Shown: positions 10,690 through 24,312 of the stretch, in pieces
How positions within the stretch are numbered: the first letter of the stretch is position 1
How the letters are laid out: each line of letters begins with the position of its first letter
Source: Mimachlamys varia
Taxonomy: Eukaryota > Mollusca > Bivalvia > Pectinida > Pectinidae
Assembly: GCA_947623455.1 (NCBI GenBank)
Contig: OX392527.1
Coordinates: 52,124,401-52,188,400, forward strand
Direction of reading: 5' to 3'
Length of the DNA stretch: 64,000 nt
The notes under the pieces: model-generated
The model's input: only the letters and a program-made list of their open reading frames with translations
The model's database searches: none
Told to the model about the DNA's origin: nothing
Made by a program: the position numbers and the translations under genes

Positions 10690-11270
10690 CAATGTTGGTA
10701 GTGACGTTAGTATGAGTAGTAATGGTGGCAGTATACATAGAGGTACAGGTAAACAAATGTTGGTGGTGCATGTACTACTACTAGTAGCAGAAGTAGTAAT
10801 ATACTAGTGGTGGTGGTTTCAGCAATAGTGATTGAAGAAGTGCGTTAGTAGTTTTTGATAGTTTTTATAGTAGTAGTGGTGGTGGTTTCAGCAATAGTGA
10901 TTGAAGAAGTGTGTTATTAGTTTGTGATGGTATTTATAGTACTAGTAGTGGGTGTTTCAGCAATAAAGATTGAAGAAGTGTGTTAGTAGTTTGTCATACA
11001 AGTAATAGTAATTATAGCGGTGATGATGGGTGTTTCAGTAATAGTGATTGTAGAAGAGTGTTCGTGGATTGTGATATTAGTGATAGTATCTGTAATAGAA
11101 GTGGTGTGTGTTTCAGTAATAGTGATTGTAGAAGTGTGTGAGTGGTTTTTGATACTAATAATATTATTGATAGTAGCATGTAGAAGTGTGTTAGTGGTTT
11201 TTGATACTAGTGATAGTAGTTATAGTAGAAGTGGTACATGTAGGTGTTGCAGTAATGATGGACTCTGTAG
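10690..11270. repeat. 69-78 bp minisatellite rich in AGT/GGT triplets
   Basis: The block TTTCAGCAATAGTGATTG with GAAGAAGTGTGTTAGTAGTT recurs at 10817, 10886, 10955, 11033 and 11111, with a degraded copy near 11247. The first three are 69 bases apart, the next two spacings are 78, and the last gap is about two units. The difference lies in an extra GATAGTA-type triplet segment. The plus strand is strongly C-poor throughout. The 104-residue frame 11020-11334 is a by-product. Confidence 0.85.
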
Positions 11271-11510
11271 AGTTTCAGACTTCAGTATTAATTCTAACAC
11301 AGAGAAAAACAAACGTTATAACATTAAGAAATGACTGACATGATGACCAAAATTACTTATCACTTAATTTACAAGATTTACAAAATTGATAAGACTATTT
11401 TTGAAAGGTGATTTGATTTCCAAACCTGTTAGAGTAATTCAGGCAGCTTTGGGATAACTTCTTCCTCCTGTCTTGTCACCTACAAAAAAAAAACAGAAAT
11501 GATAGTGATT

Positions 11511-11950
11511 GTGATCAACACCTGGATCTAATTGAAACCATCACATATACGTTTGTGATCAACACCTGGATCTAATTGAAATCACCACATGTACATTTGT
11601 AACCAACACTTCAATCCATTTGACATCATCACATATACGTTTGTGATCAACACTTCAATCTATTTGAAATCATTACATGTACGTTCGTGATCAACACCTC
11701 GATCTAATTGAAATCAACACATATACGTTTGTGATAAACACCTGATCTATTTGAAATCACCACATGTACATTTGTGATTAACATTTCAATCCATTTGACA
11801 TCATCGCATATACTTTTGTAAGCAACACTTCAATCTAATTGAAGTCAGCACATGTACGTTCGTGATAAACACCTCGATCCTTTTTGAAATCATCACATGT
11901 ACGTTTGTGATCAACACCTCGATCTAATTAAAATCATCTCATGTCCTTTG
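11511..11950. repeat. 44-bp tandem array, 10 units, four-unit higher-order pattern
   Basis: Units start GTGATCAACACCTGGATCTA and end ACATRTACGTTT, beginning at 11511 and 11555 and every 43-45 bases after. Variants alternate ATATAC and ATGTAC endings. Units 3 and 7 share TCAATCCATTTGACATC, and units 4 and 8 share the GTACGTTC ending, so units 1-4 resemble units 5-8 (period about 176 bases). Adjacent units are fused without spacers, so this is a satellite and not a CRISPR array. Confidence 0.93.
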
Positions 11951-14900
11951 AATATTTGAATATATGTTATGATCCTCTTAAGCATTTACATTGCGTATTC
12001 GTTTCACTAGCTCGTAATAACTTTCATGACGTGATATAAACTACAGCACAATCTTAATAGACAAAGAATGCTGATCTTTCTCAAATACGCTGATACAGAT
12101 TTCGGAAGTCGGCTACAGAATCTTCTATTTGTTTGGATTTTTCTCTTATAATATATATTTTGTTCTTTCCAGTAATCTCTTTTTACGAGCCAGAATTTCA
12201 ATCTACTTGATTGTTGCCATCCGAACCATAATGAAAATCCAATGACCACTATGATAAAACATCGTGGTAAAAGCGGTCTTCGCATAGCTACATGGATTTG
12301 TAGTTTTGCGAAAAATCATGTGACAATATTATAATTGAAACATCGATTTTTTCTGTGCTATGAGAACTGGTAAAAGCTCTTGTTTCTTGTTGCAAAAACG
12401 ATACCGTGTACCTGTCTGACATGCATTAATTATACCACTCAGTGAAAAACGAATATGCAAGAATATATTTTGTTTTAATGACACATCTTATCGCCTGTAT
12501 ATAGTCTGTTATTATAAGGTTTTGACATTTAGACTTCATTAAGTTTGGTGTACAAAGTCTGCTTGCACTTTTCCTAGATATCAATAATGCAAAATATAGT
12601 AATTTAATTCAAAAATAATTGCAGAAAAGCTATATACTGGTAACATGATCTTGTTCATGACGGTATAGATTTATATTAAAATGCAATAAAAATGTCTTAA
12701 AACCTTAATGATATCACAGTAAAATGAATTATTGCAATATCTCCGCGTGGCGACGATAACATAGTCATGGCTGGGTTTGATTGCTTTAATCCCATGGAAA
12801 ACGGTGGGTCAGCAAAACCAAACCATTGGAATAATCAATGAGGATGCAACATATAAACATGTTGTGCTTAGCCACCGATTTATAGAGATATCAACTATTT
12901 TTAGAAATGTTTTCTAAGGTCAATATGGAAAGGGATATTGGATTGTCTAATCGTAAATACAGCAATTTGATTGAAATGCGTCCCTATGCTTTAGTATGGA
13001 ACTGAAATATATACGCGTGAATGAACTTCGTTGATAATATGCCTTCAAGCCTAGTTGACGCCACGGAGTTATTACACACGGGTGACTGAATCTTCCGCGC
13101 CTGCCTTCTAGGCAAGTCTATGACATGACTGCGTGAAATCTATGAAGGGGTTCCATTAATCGTTCGCCTTTTAGGAATAGGTCACCGTGTCACGTAGTTG
13201 GACTAGTTGCACGTTTTGGTTACGAATAAGGGGAAATCCAGGATTACGTCTGATTAAAAATAATATGATACAGAATATATATATATATTTGTGTAATCTA
13301 CAACTAAAACTTTGGGATTGACTGACTGACGACTCACAACCGTACTCAGCCAGCATCATTATTAATCTTTATTTCCCCCATACTGACATAAGTTTTACAT
13401 GAAATAGGATGAAATTATTCATTACCCAATGAGTCAAGAAATTCAAGAAATTGGACGCGGGCTGCGTTATAACATACCCATCTATCTGTTCATATTGTAA
13501 GTGTGTGATGTGTCTGGGGAAAGCTTCACTTCTCAGTCGAAACTGGTGTCTACTGTCGGGGCTGTCGAATTGGATTCGACTGGCACCAAGGATAGGTTCC
13601 AAAACAGCTCATCTTTCATATTGACCATAGCCATGAAACAGTCCATGTCATGTGTAGTAATTACCTCATTAAATAAATCTGACCGATTCCATTCTGTCAA
13701 ACTACATTTACTGACAAAATTTAAGGTATCGCCATTACTTGTTTTCAGGAAGTCAGTGATGACATTATTATTATGTCTGTACTATTAGGTAAAACAGTAA
13801 GATGTTTGATTACCAAATTTACATCTTGTATTTGTCTTACAACGTTATAGGCCTATTGATAACACTACAAGGAAATGGAAATCATGGCGCCCTAACGTAC
13901 TGCCCTTGTTCGGACTGTAGCCTGACAACCCACCTATGACACACCACTTCTATCAGTTATGATATCTGTTGCTTATTTTATTTTGACATGATAAGATATA
14001 CAGTATTAATTGATCAAAAGAATGTAACACAAGGCTTCGTAGCCCTCCTAAAATATGATTATCTCGGAGAAAAAAAGGTCACGATTCCTTCCAACAAGGG
14101 CGATAACTGCAGCAATCTTACTAATAAGTCCCCTTTTTAATGACAATTACAAAAAACAGTTTTAACCCGTTGTATGATTCCACTAATAATGTAATACTAA
14201 ACGACATCTCCTCGACACCAAAAAAAACATTCGTGTCCATTTCACTGACATCGTTCTGTTATACACATGTTCCAAGTCTGCATCGCACAGCCTGTGATGT
14301 GATGGTATGAGCTCCGAATTGATTGCACGAACGATATCGAGTCAGTGGACCGAAACACCATCAACATCTACCTGGTAATTACGTCTAAGTGTTGGCATTC
14401 TAATTATCCTCATACATACCATCCCGTTTATTACATTGTAGAAATAGCAACAACACGACCCTTTTTTGACATTCAATCAAATAGAAATGCATTTGTATTA
14501 AAACGGAAGTATGGAACTATATCAGAATATCAGAAACGTTTTTTTTTTTTTTGCAGAATCAATCAGCAACTAGAAATTTCAGGAGTATGTGTGTGGGGAG
14601 GGGTCCTGTCGTTTTAAAATGAGATTTCACACTAGAATGACTTTCTTTAATAACCTACGAAATTAACAGCGTTTGTGGCTTTGGTGTTATAATGACGTCA
14701 TTGAGTAGAGAGCTTGTTCGGTTTTTAGCATTTACATATACATTTGTATATATATGGCGCAAATATGATCTAAACATAATAATTCGAACACAGATTTTAT
14801 CTATTTAGTGTCAATATAACCTAACCTAGTATTTGAGGTTTTTTGAAAAAACGCTGTTTAGGGTGTATTTGTACCCTTAATTACCTGAATACATTTACGA

Positions 14901-17837
14901 ATTTCAGATAGTTTTCTGAAATATACATATATTTCTAGAACTTTGCTCCATATGATTATTATATATTAGACAAATAATCAAAGGAAATAAATCTAATTTA
15001 TTTTTACCAATTTCATTTGTTTGTTAATGCTTCGCCTTAGTAGTCCTGTTAACTTTATTTATAAGCGGATACGAAATAAATCTGGAACAGCTGTTCCGTC
15101 AAGATACACATCGAAATACGATGTTTATTTCATATATTTAATAGTCCCGTTTTTGTATTGTATATAAAGCTAGAAGGTCTTTCCATACAGTTTTTTGCGT
15201 CGGCTTTGAATTAGATATAAGAAAGCATAATTAAACGATATTGAATACATTAATATACAATATTTCATAGAAAGGCTACATTGTTTCGAACTTTGGTTTT
15301 ATAATTATTCAATTATTCAATACGAATACGTTACATAGGATAACTATCATAATTATATGTTTACCTTACACAAATATTTTCTAAACAGATTCCATTTAAC
15401 TACACGATAAAAAATTAGAGAATGAAAGAACTTAACAAACATGTAGGATTGGAGAAAGCCAGTCATACCGAACTAGATTAAATTGACAAGTGAACTAAAT
15501 AACACCAAATTATCAGTGAACGTTCTCTCCCCCATCCCATTCCTCCCCTCCCCTCCAAATCATGGCAATGGCCGATAACGTGATGGTTTGATTAAAACCC
15601 CCGAGCAAACGTTTTGAAGCAATGCTATCTAAGCTTACTGCTTACGAAGCATCGGGGGATAGCTGTAGATTTAATTGACAGAAATAAAAGAGCAATGAAA
15701 TGCTGGTGATTTAATGCAAAAACTAAACTTGTCATATTTGAACACAGCGTGATTATGTAAAATGGACAGACAAACACCACATAAAGAGTTCGGTTGGAGA
15801 GAAATTCTAGGCTTGTTAATGAGATTTTTAATACGAAATGAAAACACACTGTCCAAACTTTGATCCAATGCTGGTTGGTGCAGCTATCGACTCAACACCA
15901 GAGCTATGTCGAGTGCTAGTGTCAGACGTTAGGGAATGACCTATTGGCAGCTAATACATCAACGAGTAGACAAGTTATAATTGAAAACTGTAAATAGGTA
16001 TAGGGCAGGACAAAGTATATATACTAAAAGGTATGGAGTGTGGCAATGTTTGCAGAGGTTTTGTACGAAACACGGATACTTCAATTTGGTACAGACCGTC
16101 AGAATCAATCATGGAAGTGCCAAATCATCTTATTGCTCTGTCAGTATTGCAAAACTAGAAATAATGTATTTCATCGAACGCACCCGTGGTTGACAGAGGC
16201 ACATAAATCTATACGGTATGAGCCCCTCTTATCACTCCCAACCGATACATATCACTCTATCTTTTCAATATATCTTTTCAAATGGACCCATTTACACGAT
16301 GATGAAATCAAGGAAGCAGTATGACATCATATAGAGAAGCGTCCATTACATTCTGTCAGGAAACCTATTCCGGCTATGGAAAAATCTTATGTAAATGCAA
16401 TATATATATATACATGTATATATCACTGACTAAAGAATAAAAAATAAGTAAACTCACATGTCAGTCAACGCAAGGACGAAATTAAAAGTGAAATTCGAAC
16501 CACAAATGACAACCACGTGGTACTAGGAAATATCAGTACCATTTGTATAACGGTAGGGTCACCCAGAATAAAAAAAAAGAAAAGGATAAAAGAGACCTTT
16601 CTTTATATAATTTGTCACCAATAGCAATGCGAGTTATAGGACCATAACAACATTTGCTTACTTATTCATTGCTTTTAATCAGCTTCGCTTTCAGGATTTT
16701 TTTAACCACAGACATCTTCGACTATAAAAAAACAAACTAATCAACTGCTCTAACAAACATCTCTGGGTAAATCTACAATTATATTTTAGACCATTCGTGT
16801 ATGAAGTTCCAAACATTGAGACTGTCTTTTAAAGAAGAAGAAACTCGTAGCGAAGACATAACATCCCGGTGCCTTTATACACTTACAAATGGAAAGGCCT
16901 TTACATTGATGCATGCCAACATATAGTAACGGTTTAGACACATAAACTAACAATGATTAGATAATAAAATATTTCAATTATGTTAAAAACCGTTTAAGCT
17001 ACGTAAACTATGCATTTTGCTGATATCCTAATTGTGTTGCTGTCCGTCATTGGAGTTTCGTCATTGGAGTTATGGTTCTACAGGGTGTTTTAAATAGCCA
17101 AGTAGATACCATGCCATACGCTTGTGAAGCTACAGTGTACAATGGGAGAAAATATTAATCATTTTTTGGGTGATTAGGACTTTGGTTTGGCATTGTTGGT
17201 AATAAAAGTACCAGTCGTACTCCTACAGGGCGAATTCCTCAATGACACAATATTATCAGAAGATCACGCCGTACATTAACTGTTAGCGTCGGTAGAGAGT
17301 TACAAAGGGGATCCAGCTGCCAAACTGACGCAAAACACCATTAACCCTTAAAATTAAGTATCCTTTCGCCTTCTAATAGATATTTTAATGGATTCAGAAC
17401 AGTTTATAGGAAATGGGATTTTCGTTTAAATTCGAAATGACTCGTATATTAGTTTTTATGTCCAATAGAGTTTAAATAATGAAAACTACAAATAACGGTA
17501 GTTTGTATGTGTAATGTTTTCTATCAGAAGAAAATACATTTACTTATCAAATATAATCTATAATGGGGCTTGCCTTAGCAAATGTGTTCGACTGTACATA
17601 CACGTCAATTAAGTTGATAAGATATAGTGTTTCAACTCATAACACCCTTAACTTTAGATAATAGGATCGTTTATTTTAAGCATTTTATAATTACTTTTTA
17701 CAAGAGAGCTACCAATCAATATGCTTGTGTTTACTTTATTAACGTGTCCAGTATATAGTACACTTCATCAGTTTTCATTTCTATTCACAAAAAGATGTTT
17801 TGCAGCTGCTGTTTTAACGTGAAGCTGGAAAGGTTTG
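11951..17837. other. long gene-free stretch
   Basis: Nearly 6 kb without a supported gene. Small items seen: a TA-rich run at about 13277-13290, a C-rich patch at 15527-15557, a perfect 14-base palindrome GGAACAGCTGTTCC at 15084-15097, TA repeats at about 16398-16424, and a 14-base tandem duplication CGTCATTGGAGTTT near 17046-17073. Frames of 60-95 codons occur on both strands and look random. Confidence 0.55.
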
Positions 17838-18400
17838 GTTTGATTGTTTTTACGTCCTATTAACAGCCAGGGTAATAAGGACGATCTCCTTGAGTATGCG
17901 ATGTGAGGGTGTGTGTGTTGAGAGCGTGTGTATTTTGGAGACTGTGGTATGTTCGTTTAAGCCTTCTTGCAATAGTCTGGATCTTTTGTCGATTTAAAGT
18001 GCTACCACACTGAAGTATACTGCCGAAGGCCCCAGCATTATACCCCACCCGGTCACTGACAAAGGGCGAACCAGTCGTTCCACTCTCATAAAGCTGAGCG
18101 TCAAGCAGGGAGTAGTAACTACCGTTGTAAGACTCATGTACATTGTATATCTCGGTCAGGGGACACAACCCATGGCCTTCCTTACAGGGGGGAACACACA
18201 ACTTAGGGCCAGCCGTGAGGCCAAAAGCGAGGTTGTGCCAAGGGAGACATTAGGAAGGAGAAAGTTGGCTAGAAAGAATGTGTTGGAAAGATAAGATCCC
18301 AAGTTACGTCGCCTCCTACGATCATGGAATGGGGGAAGCAGGTACAATTCTTACGACCTACATACAGGGCGGAATTGGAGAGGAAACACCAGTCACAATG
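17838..18400 (-). mobile_element. SINE-like dispersed repeat with shared 3' tail
   Basis: The plus-strand left edge GGTTTGGTTTGATTG followed by ACGTCCTATTAACAGCCAGG is the reverse complement of the 3' tail of the SINEs at 39481, 59095 and 22605. The body (CCCCACCCGGTCACTGAC, GGGCGAACCAGTCGTTCC, GTTGTGCCAAGGGAGACATT) differs from those SINEs. It resembles a dispersed repeat I know from other bivalves, though I cannot search to confirm. The 5' boundary near 18400 is approximate. The 113-residue frame at 17860-18201 is repeat-derived. Confidence 0.65.
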
Positions 18401-21124
18401 ACGCAGCATACGGAATATCTTCGTTGATACACATGTGCAATCTGGGGTACTCGGGTATAGGAGGGAGGGGGGGGGGTGGAAGAGAGTGAATACGTCTCAT
18501 AACAATATACAACACATACCGAAGGCAACGTTTAATTCGGAGTATATCGTCGGTCCTGTCCAGACTTCAAACTAAGTATTCGAACTCATCTTACTCGAAC
18601 ACTGATAACTCGAAATGTTTTCTGAACTTCGAGATAATGAGGTTTGGCGGTATGTCTAAACTTTCAAGTCAACATGATAGTGAACGTCTCTTAGAATCAA
18701 TAACGTTACGTATCAAACACTCCCATTATATTATCAACTGACATTGGTGGTGTCTGGTAGAGTAACATGACCCACCCAGTAGTCAAAGACACTATCATAC
18801 GACACCGCTAAATCTTGAAGCTGCTAGACGCAAATGTGAAAGTGACAACGCCGAATTAACATCTTTGTAAACGAACGTCCGACCTTTTTGACTTAAAACG
18901 TAAGGTATGATGAACGAACCTATCTACAATTCCTCTTTCCCAAGTGCGTTTCAGTAGCTTAAATATTACAATACACATTGCTGTCTATTGATACCTAAGC
19001 TCTACCACCAATGCCGACACAACCAAACTTGTATCTTTTCTGCCAAGGTGTTATAGACTAGTTTGTGTTATTTAGGTGATAGTATCTTCGAATGAAATAT
19101 ATTGAAATTGAAAGCATCAACTGACTAGCATTTTGATACTGTAGTATTCATTATTTGCGCATTGATTTCCGGGTCTCTGCGATTATTTTCAAGTAGTATG
19201 TATCGCGCAAAAAGCCAGCAGCGATCTGTATCGTGTAAGAATGCAGTAATATTTGTTATCATAAGTATATAAATTATTTTCTGTATTTGCTTATCTGTCC
19301 CTAAGTAAAGCAGTTGTATATCCACTGGGTTTTATATCAAACGGTTTGTCTTATAGCATGTGTACGACCTAGACCATCGCCTAAAGCAATAAAAAAAACT
19401 CAGGAAGCATTGCAAAACTTTGCCTTTTTTGTCCGATAAAGCTCTCATTTAGCATGAAGCTAAACAGTAATCACGGAATGGAAGTGGACATTAGAATGAA
19501 ATGATTATACGGTATTGAACGGTATTTAAGCGTATAAAACCACGCGGAGCACTAGCAGGTTGGCGGAAATCTATACGAAACCATTGCACAAGTACCGTGT
19601 AAATATTTGAATACGAGATTTTAAATGGAGAGCAATTGAACTTTCATCGGATTGAAAACAGCTGCAAATGGATTGACCGTAAAGCTGTTATAGTTTGAAG
19701 CATTGACTATTGAAGCAAAGCGTTACGTTATTTTTGAAGCTACAAAGAAGCTATTGGCTTTGATACGTATTTCTTTCCTCGGATAAATGGTACCACACGC
19801 TGTGCAGGAAACACTTACATATCTGTAACACCTGTGTTTACGGGGGTTCATAAAATTTCAAAATAATTTTCTTTAGTTTTTCAGGTTTTGATGAGTATCA
19901 AAACTGATCTTATACGGATTTTTTGTTTATCGAAAATGTACAAGATGAAATGTGTTTAGTGTCCGTAGTCATAAGACTAAAACTAAACTGAACTCCCATT
20001 GATGGAATTTCGATTGTGTCAAAAGTCATTTCGTGGAAATTTCTTTTTAATAATTATGATAGCTATTCATATTCTTGCACATCGTGTATCTTGTCCTTGT
20101 GGTTTCATTGGGATCAATATTTACGCTGCTTGCTTGTCGGTGAATTTGCATATCTCTTTAAACAATGTTTTTCTTATAAGAAATAGTCGAAATGACTTAA
20201 AGAATTCTTGTTCTTTTGTAAATGAAAACATAGGAGAGTTCCACAACAATGTTTCTTCGAAATGCAGTTACCTCCCATGGGTTTTCATTTGTTACATGAT
20301 TGGAGTATCGTTTACCATATCTAGAGCAATAGTATAAGATAGCGGAGGTTTAGTGTTCGAAATCCAGTCGGGTCAGGATTCCTTATAAACTCAGAATAAT
20401 GTTTTGTTGCTTCGCCATCCTTTTTTATGGTTCCTTTCATCTGTATATTTATCCATAAACATGTCCAAGATTGCAAAAAAATATTTAAGTACTCAGCCAC
20501 GAAAATTCCGCGAAGAAACGAATATCAAAAGCTTAAGCCAAGCTGATAAACGACAATTTCTGTACATAGTTAAAGTTTTTTACATGTTTCCTTAAGCTGA
20601 CAATACCGAATCTCCAATCTGATAAGATGGATATAATGGGGAGTGTTCCTGTTAAACTGTCTTGAAAGCTGGCGTACCGTTTAAAAAACATTTAGGTTTC
20701 CATCTTGTTCATTCCTCTTTGAAAGGAACTGACATTTACTTTGACAGTTTGTATACTCACAGAGAACACTTGTATATATACGTTCTATACTGAACGTTTT
20801 ATGATGTTGAAACAAATGCGAGGCTAAGTCTGTTACGTGGAAGGTCAGATGTATTGTAAAGCAACAAACAGTAATGATAGGAATTGAAACCTCTATAGCG
20901 GGATAGAGAAATAAAGGCGGATTATTTTATGTTTCCGCATTCAGTTATTTTTATGTGTGTTGAAAATGTTTCATCACCGAGAGAGTTTAAAGAAATGTAT
21001 ATAAAATCATATATACCAAATTGATTTCGGGTCCCCAAACAACGGTCAGAATCTGTAACTATATGTTCAATTAATTTCCTTCACTTTCACAGCTTTGAGA
21101 AGTTTGTCTATGATGTTATAATAC
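18401..21124. other. gene-free stretch
   Basis: G10 at 18467-18476 is the only simple repeat of note. A plus-strand frame of 112 codons at 19999-20337 starts with a hydrophobic segment that could pass for a signal anchor, but it has no recognisable domain and its length fits chance. Confidence 0.5.
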
Positions 21125-21290
21125 ACATGGGTCTTAATGGGGCAGGAAACCGGAGTGCCGGAAAGACCTCACATGGTCGGACACGTGAACTCATACAAGA
21201 CCCTGTTCACGTCCGACGAGGGAACCGAACCCAGGCTGTCTTAAGTTTGGTGAAAGCCAAGAGGTTTGCCAATGTGTCACTCTTCTATTT
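21125..21290 (-). mobile_element. tRNA-headed SINE relic
   Basis: On the minus strand, CCTGGGTTCGGTTCCC gives a good Pol III B box, preceded by a weak A box (CATTGGCAAACC). The body contains the GGGGCAGGAAACCGGAGTGCC block on the plus side, typical of tRNA-derived SINE bodies in molluscs. The ends are diverged. Confidence 0.55.
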
Positions 21291-21666
21291 TGTTAAAATG
21301 TAGCGACACATGTAGTACAAAGTCAAAATGAAATAAAGGGAGGCTACTCTTTTATGAAAACGTACGCATTTTTTCGCTTATGTTTTGGGTGCAGTGAGAT
21401 AGAAGTCGTTTATATATGTTGTTATAATCTAGTAATGTAATTGTATGGAATCGTACCCAATTTATTCGGATGACTACGAGGCATTACTGGATATGACCCC
21501 CTACTCTTGATACAAGTTTTAGCCTGCCATAAATTTGCCCACATAATACACATGTATATATTGTCAATATTATGCAAATGTGTACAGGTTACAATTTATG
21601 CAATAATGCAAACAGTGCATGTCTTTCTAAGAAAATGGTCTACTACAATTTATAAAATAATAATTT

Positions 21667-21770
21667 TAACAGGAAAAAAATATTTCTATGGAAAGACCGG
21701 GACTCGAACCCGGGACCTTCCGAACTCTAGACAGACTGACAATTTATCAAATGAGCTACATTATGTACAT
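21667..21770 (-). mobile_element. tRNA-derived SINE head
   Basis: Read on the minus strand, GTAGCTCATTTGATA is an A-box-like arm and CCGGGTTCGAGTCCCGG forms a perfect 5-bp T stem with the loop TTCGAGT. The end TCTTTCC finds no partner at the 5' side, so the acceptor stem is lost and a functional tRNA is unlikely. The segment AGTTCGGAAGG before the T arm is shared with the head at 51340, which shows both belong to one SINE family. Confidence 0.65.
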
Positions 21771-22604
21771 TTAGTCCAGTTCCACTACATAATGATAGCG
21801 TATCTGCATATCTATCTATTGTTTTACCGCTCATCGACAACTTGAGCCTTTTAGGCCGTAGCGTTCTTCTACAATAAATAAGGTACATGTAAAAAAAATC
21901 CGGAAAAATCATTGGTTCAGGCAGTACAGTACTTCAATCTGCATCCGGTCTGTGGCTTGAAGAGCTGAATCAGTTGATCATTTACTTTCATACATAATAC
22001 AGTTCCAGTGGGGAGCTTAGTTCCGGGAAATATGGCTGCCTTAGATAAGCTACAGGCTAGATACAATGTATACAATTTAAATGTATTGACACACAGGAAA
22101 CATTTAAACGCATGGTATTGAGTTTATCGCATGTTTTGGCGGATCATCTTCAATGTTTGATAAATCAACTGAAATATTAATTAATTATCAGGTAATCCAT
22201 GTCTGTTTATGTAAGGATTCAAGGAAATTATATTTAAACGTTTATTATCAACATCAAGAAGTCCAAGAATATTTTGTCGTAAATAGAAGGATATTAATAA
22301 CTCGATGGCGGTTGATGAAAAAAATATGTCTGTGAACTTTATGACTCAAATCTCAAAAGATAATTGAACGATGTTTTTAATTGTTTAACCGATAAAATTT
22401 TACTAGACATCATGTGCTGCACGTGCATTTGCTAATTAGTACAGAACACTATTGAGAAATGTATAGAAGCCATGAAATATATATAATTTACAACATCTTG
22501 AAAGTTTGCAAATAAACGTCATGGAGAAGTCTAATACACTGACATTTTACTTTTAGACCGAACCATTACACTTCACAGATATTTCTCATACACCTTTTGT
22601 TTTT
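21771..22604. other. gene-free stretch
   Basis: No supported gene or repeat; short A+T-rich frames only. Confidence 0.5.
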
Positions 22605-22815
22605 ATTGTGTTCTACGTCCTCTTAGCAACTATGGCCATTTAAGGGAGAACATGGTGGTGGAGGAAAGCCGGAGTTCCCAGAGAAAACCCACTGACCTAG
22701 CTACATGTAGGACAACTAGCAACTGCCCCACGTTGGCCTCGAACCCACAACCAGTGAGTGATGGCTAGTGGTAGCAGAATGTCAGACACCTTAATCACTT
22801 GGCCACCGTGGCCCA
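22605..22815 (-). mobile_element. tRNA-headed SINE, minus strand
   Basis: Minus-strand order: GGGCCACGGTGGCCAAGTG (A-box region), a B-box region at GTTCGAGG, the CCCCACGTTGG junction, a body containing the complement of GGAGGAAAGCCGGAG, and a diverged copy of the TAATAGGACGT tail near 22610-22630. It is the same family as the copies at 39481 and 59095, but older. Confidence 0.7.
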
Positions 22816-24110
22816 ACAAACGAGCTTCAGCAAATAATGTACCTTCGTTGCAAACAATTAAATAGTTTCTAGAAAAAAATCTACTCGGATTTTGCTATAA
22901 GACAGAAGTTTCGCAAAGTGGTAAAAAGGAAAATTACAAATGTATGCATATTATTGTCTCAGGATAAAGAGCAATGCAAAATATTCAGGTCCAATTCAAC
23001 GGCTTCTAGAATGTCTGGTTTCACACCGTGCCCTCAGTTCTTTTTAATGGGCTAAGCGTTACAATATGTCGTATATTAATGTATATATGCTGTACATGCC
23101 GTATAAAAACGATTCATATGTAACAAAAGCAGGATAAACATGAAAGCTCCAGACGGTTTTCATTAAGTTGCAGCCAACAGTGCATTCCACCGAAGAATTT
23201 AATTGTTTTCCGAACATTGTAACACAAATATGTACTTATTGAATCGACCTGTTCCACTTAAGGCAGGTCGACAGATGTACCTTCTCACCCTTGTACTAAA
23301 CCGCCTTCCAATTCTCTTATTGCCATATTTTTGTTACACTAACTACAAGAAAACGCCTAAAACATGAAACCTAAGAAGTTGTTCCAAAGAGACTTGGTAC
23401 AACAGTGATTCGTTATACACATATGCAATACCAAAGCACAAAAGGTCAAACTAAAAGGTTTACCAAGGGCACAAGCCGCTAATTTTGGACACAACAGAAT
23501 GAAAGGTCAGCTTCGGAATGACATCATAGTAATCAAATCCATATAAAAGTTAATTAGCGGTGTTTGTATCGACTAGCCCCACGGCTTTTGTGTGATAACC
23601 AAACAGCGATAGAAAGAGGCCAGTATCATCAAAAATAACGGACGTCACCAGTTACATGTACCGTCGTTACCAGTTATGGATGTCACCTTTCACCGTTGTT
23701 ACCAAACAAAATATTTTCTTTAAAAAAAAATACGGAAATATCGCCCTATTGAAGTCGAGATATAATTCTTTCTATTTCACGCTTGCTGTATGTTGTTGAA
23801 ACTTCTGATAAAACATATCGTTGTATGACATCTAACACTCCACGATAATCTCATTAATGAAGATGTTTGACCATTTTCGTCATAAATTCAAACTACCCTA
23901 CAATTATGCATGGGTGTATTATTTAAACTTACCTTCTAATGTGATGAAGCACACACAACTTAGATCAGCGTCTTTTGTTCTCTTAGTAATAACATAAACT
24001 TAAAATTGTCAAGTGTGTGCAGGATACAGATGTACATTGTAGATCTACTGTAACAATGGACGTTAACCTTGATAATAGGAAACACGCACTTGTTTATAAA
24101 GATGACGTAA
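22816..24110. other. gene-free stretch
   Basis: A short imperfect repetition of GTTACCAGTTAYATG / GTCACC occurs around 23640-23705. Otherwise I see nothing. Confidence 0.5.
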
Positions 24111-24312
24111 CATACACATATATGCTGCACCTTTTAAATTTAGTAATATATACAGTATCCGAAAAAATGAATTTAACTGCATCATACAGCTGTTTCGTCC
24201 TCCGAGGACTCTTCAGCGATGCTAAGGGCCAAAAGGTGGGAATCCAAAATTTCTAAACAAATGTAGAAGCAGAAGGGTCAAGTGCATAACACCCCTTTAA
24301 TTTATTAATTTA
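24111..24312 (+). repeat. dispersed repeat pair, copy A
   Basis: About 200 bases matching 51826-52039 in the same orientation. Shared blocks are CCTTTTAAATTTAGTAATA, ACTGCATCATACA, CTGTTTCG, GAGGACTCTTCAGC, GGGCCAAAAGG and GAATTTAGAA-like ends. The 79-residue frame 24017-24256 spans its left edge and is therefore not a gene. Class unknown. Confidence 0.8.

Noticed and set aside
11511..11950. CRISPR-like regular repetition
   Set aside because: Units abut directly, vary in sequence and have no unique spacers; the surrounding DNA is eukaryotic.
19999..20337. 112-residue frame with a hydrophobic start, possible small secreted protein
   Set aside because: No cleavage-site pattern or cysteine spacing of a known family, and the length fits chance in A+T-rich DNA.
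21667..21770. tRNA gene on the minus strand
   Set aside because: The T arm is perfect but the acceptor ends do not pair, and the same head recurs in a SINE at 51340.
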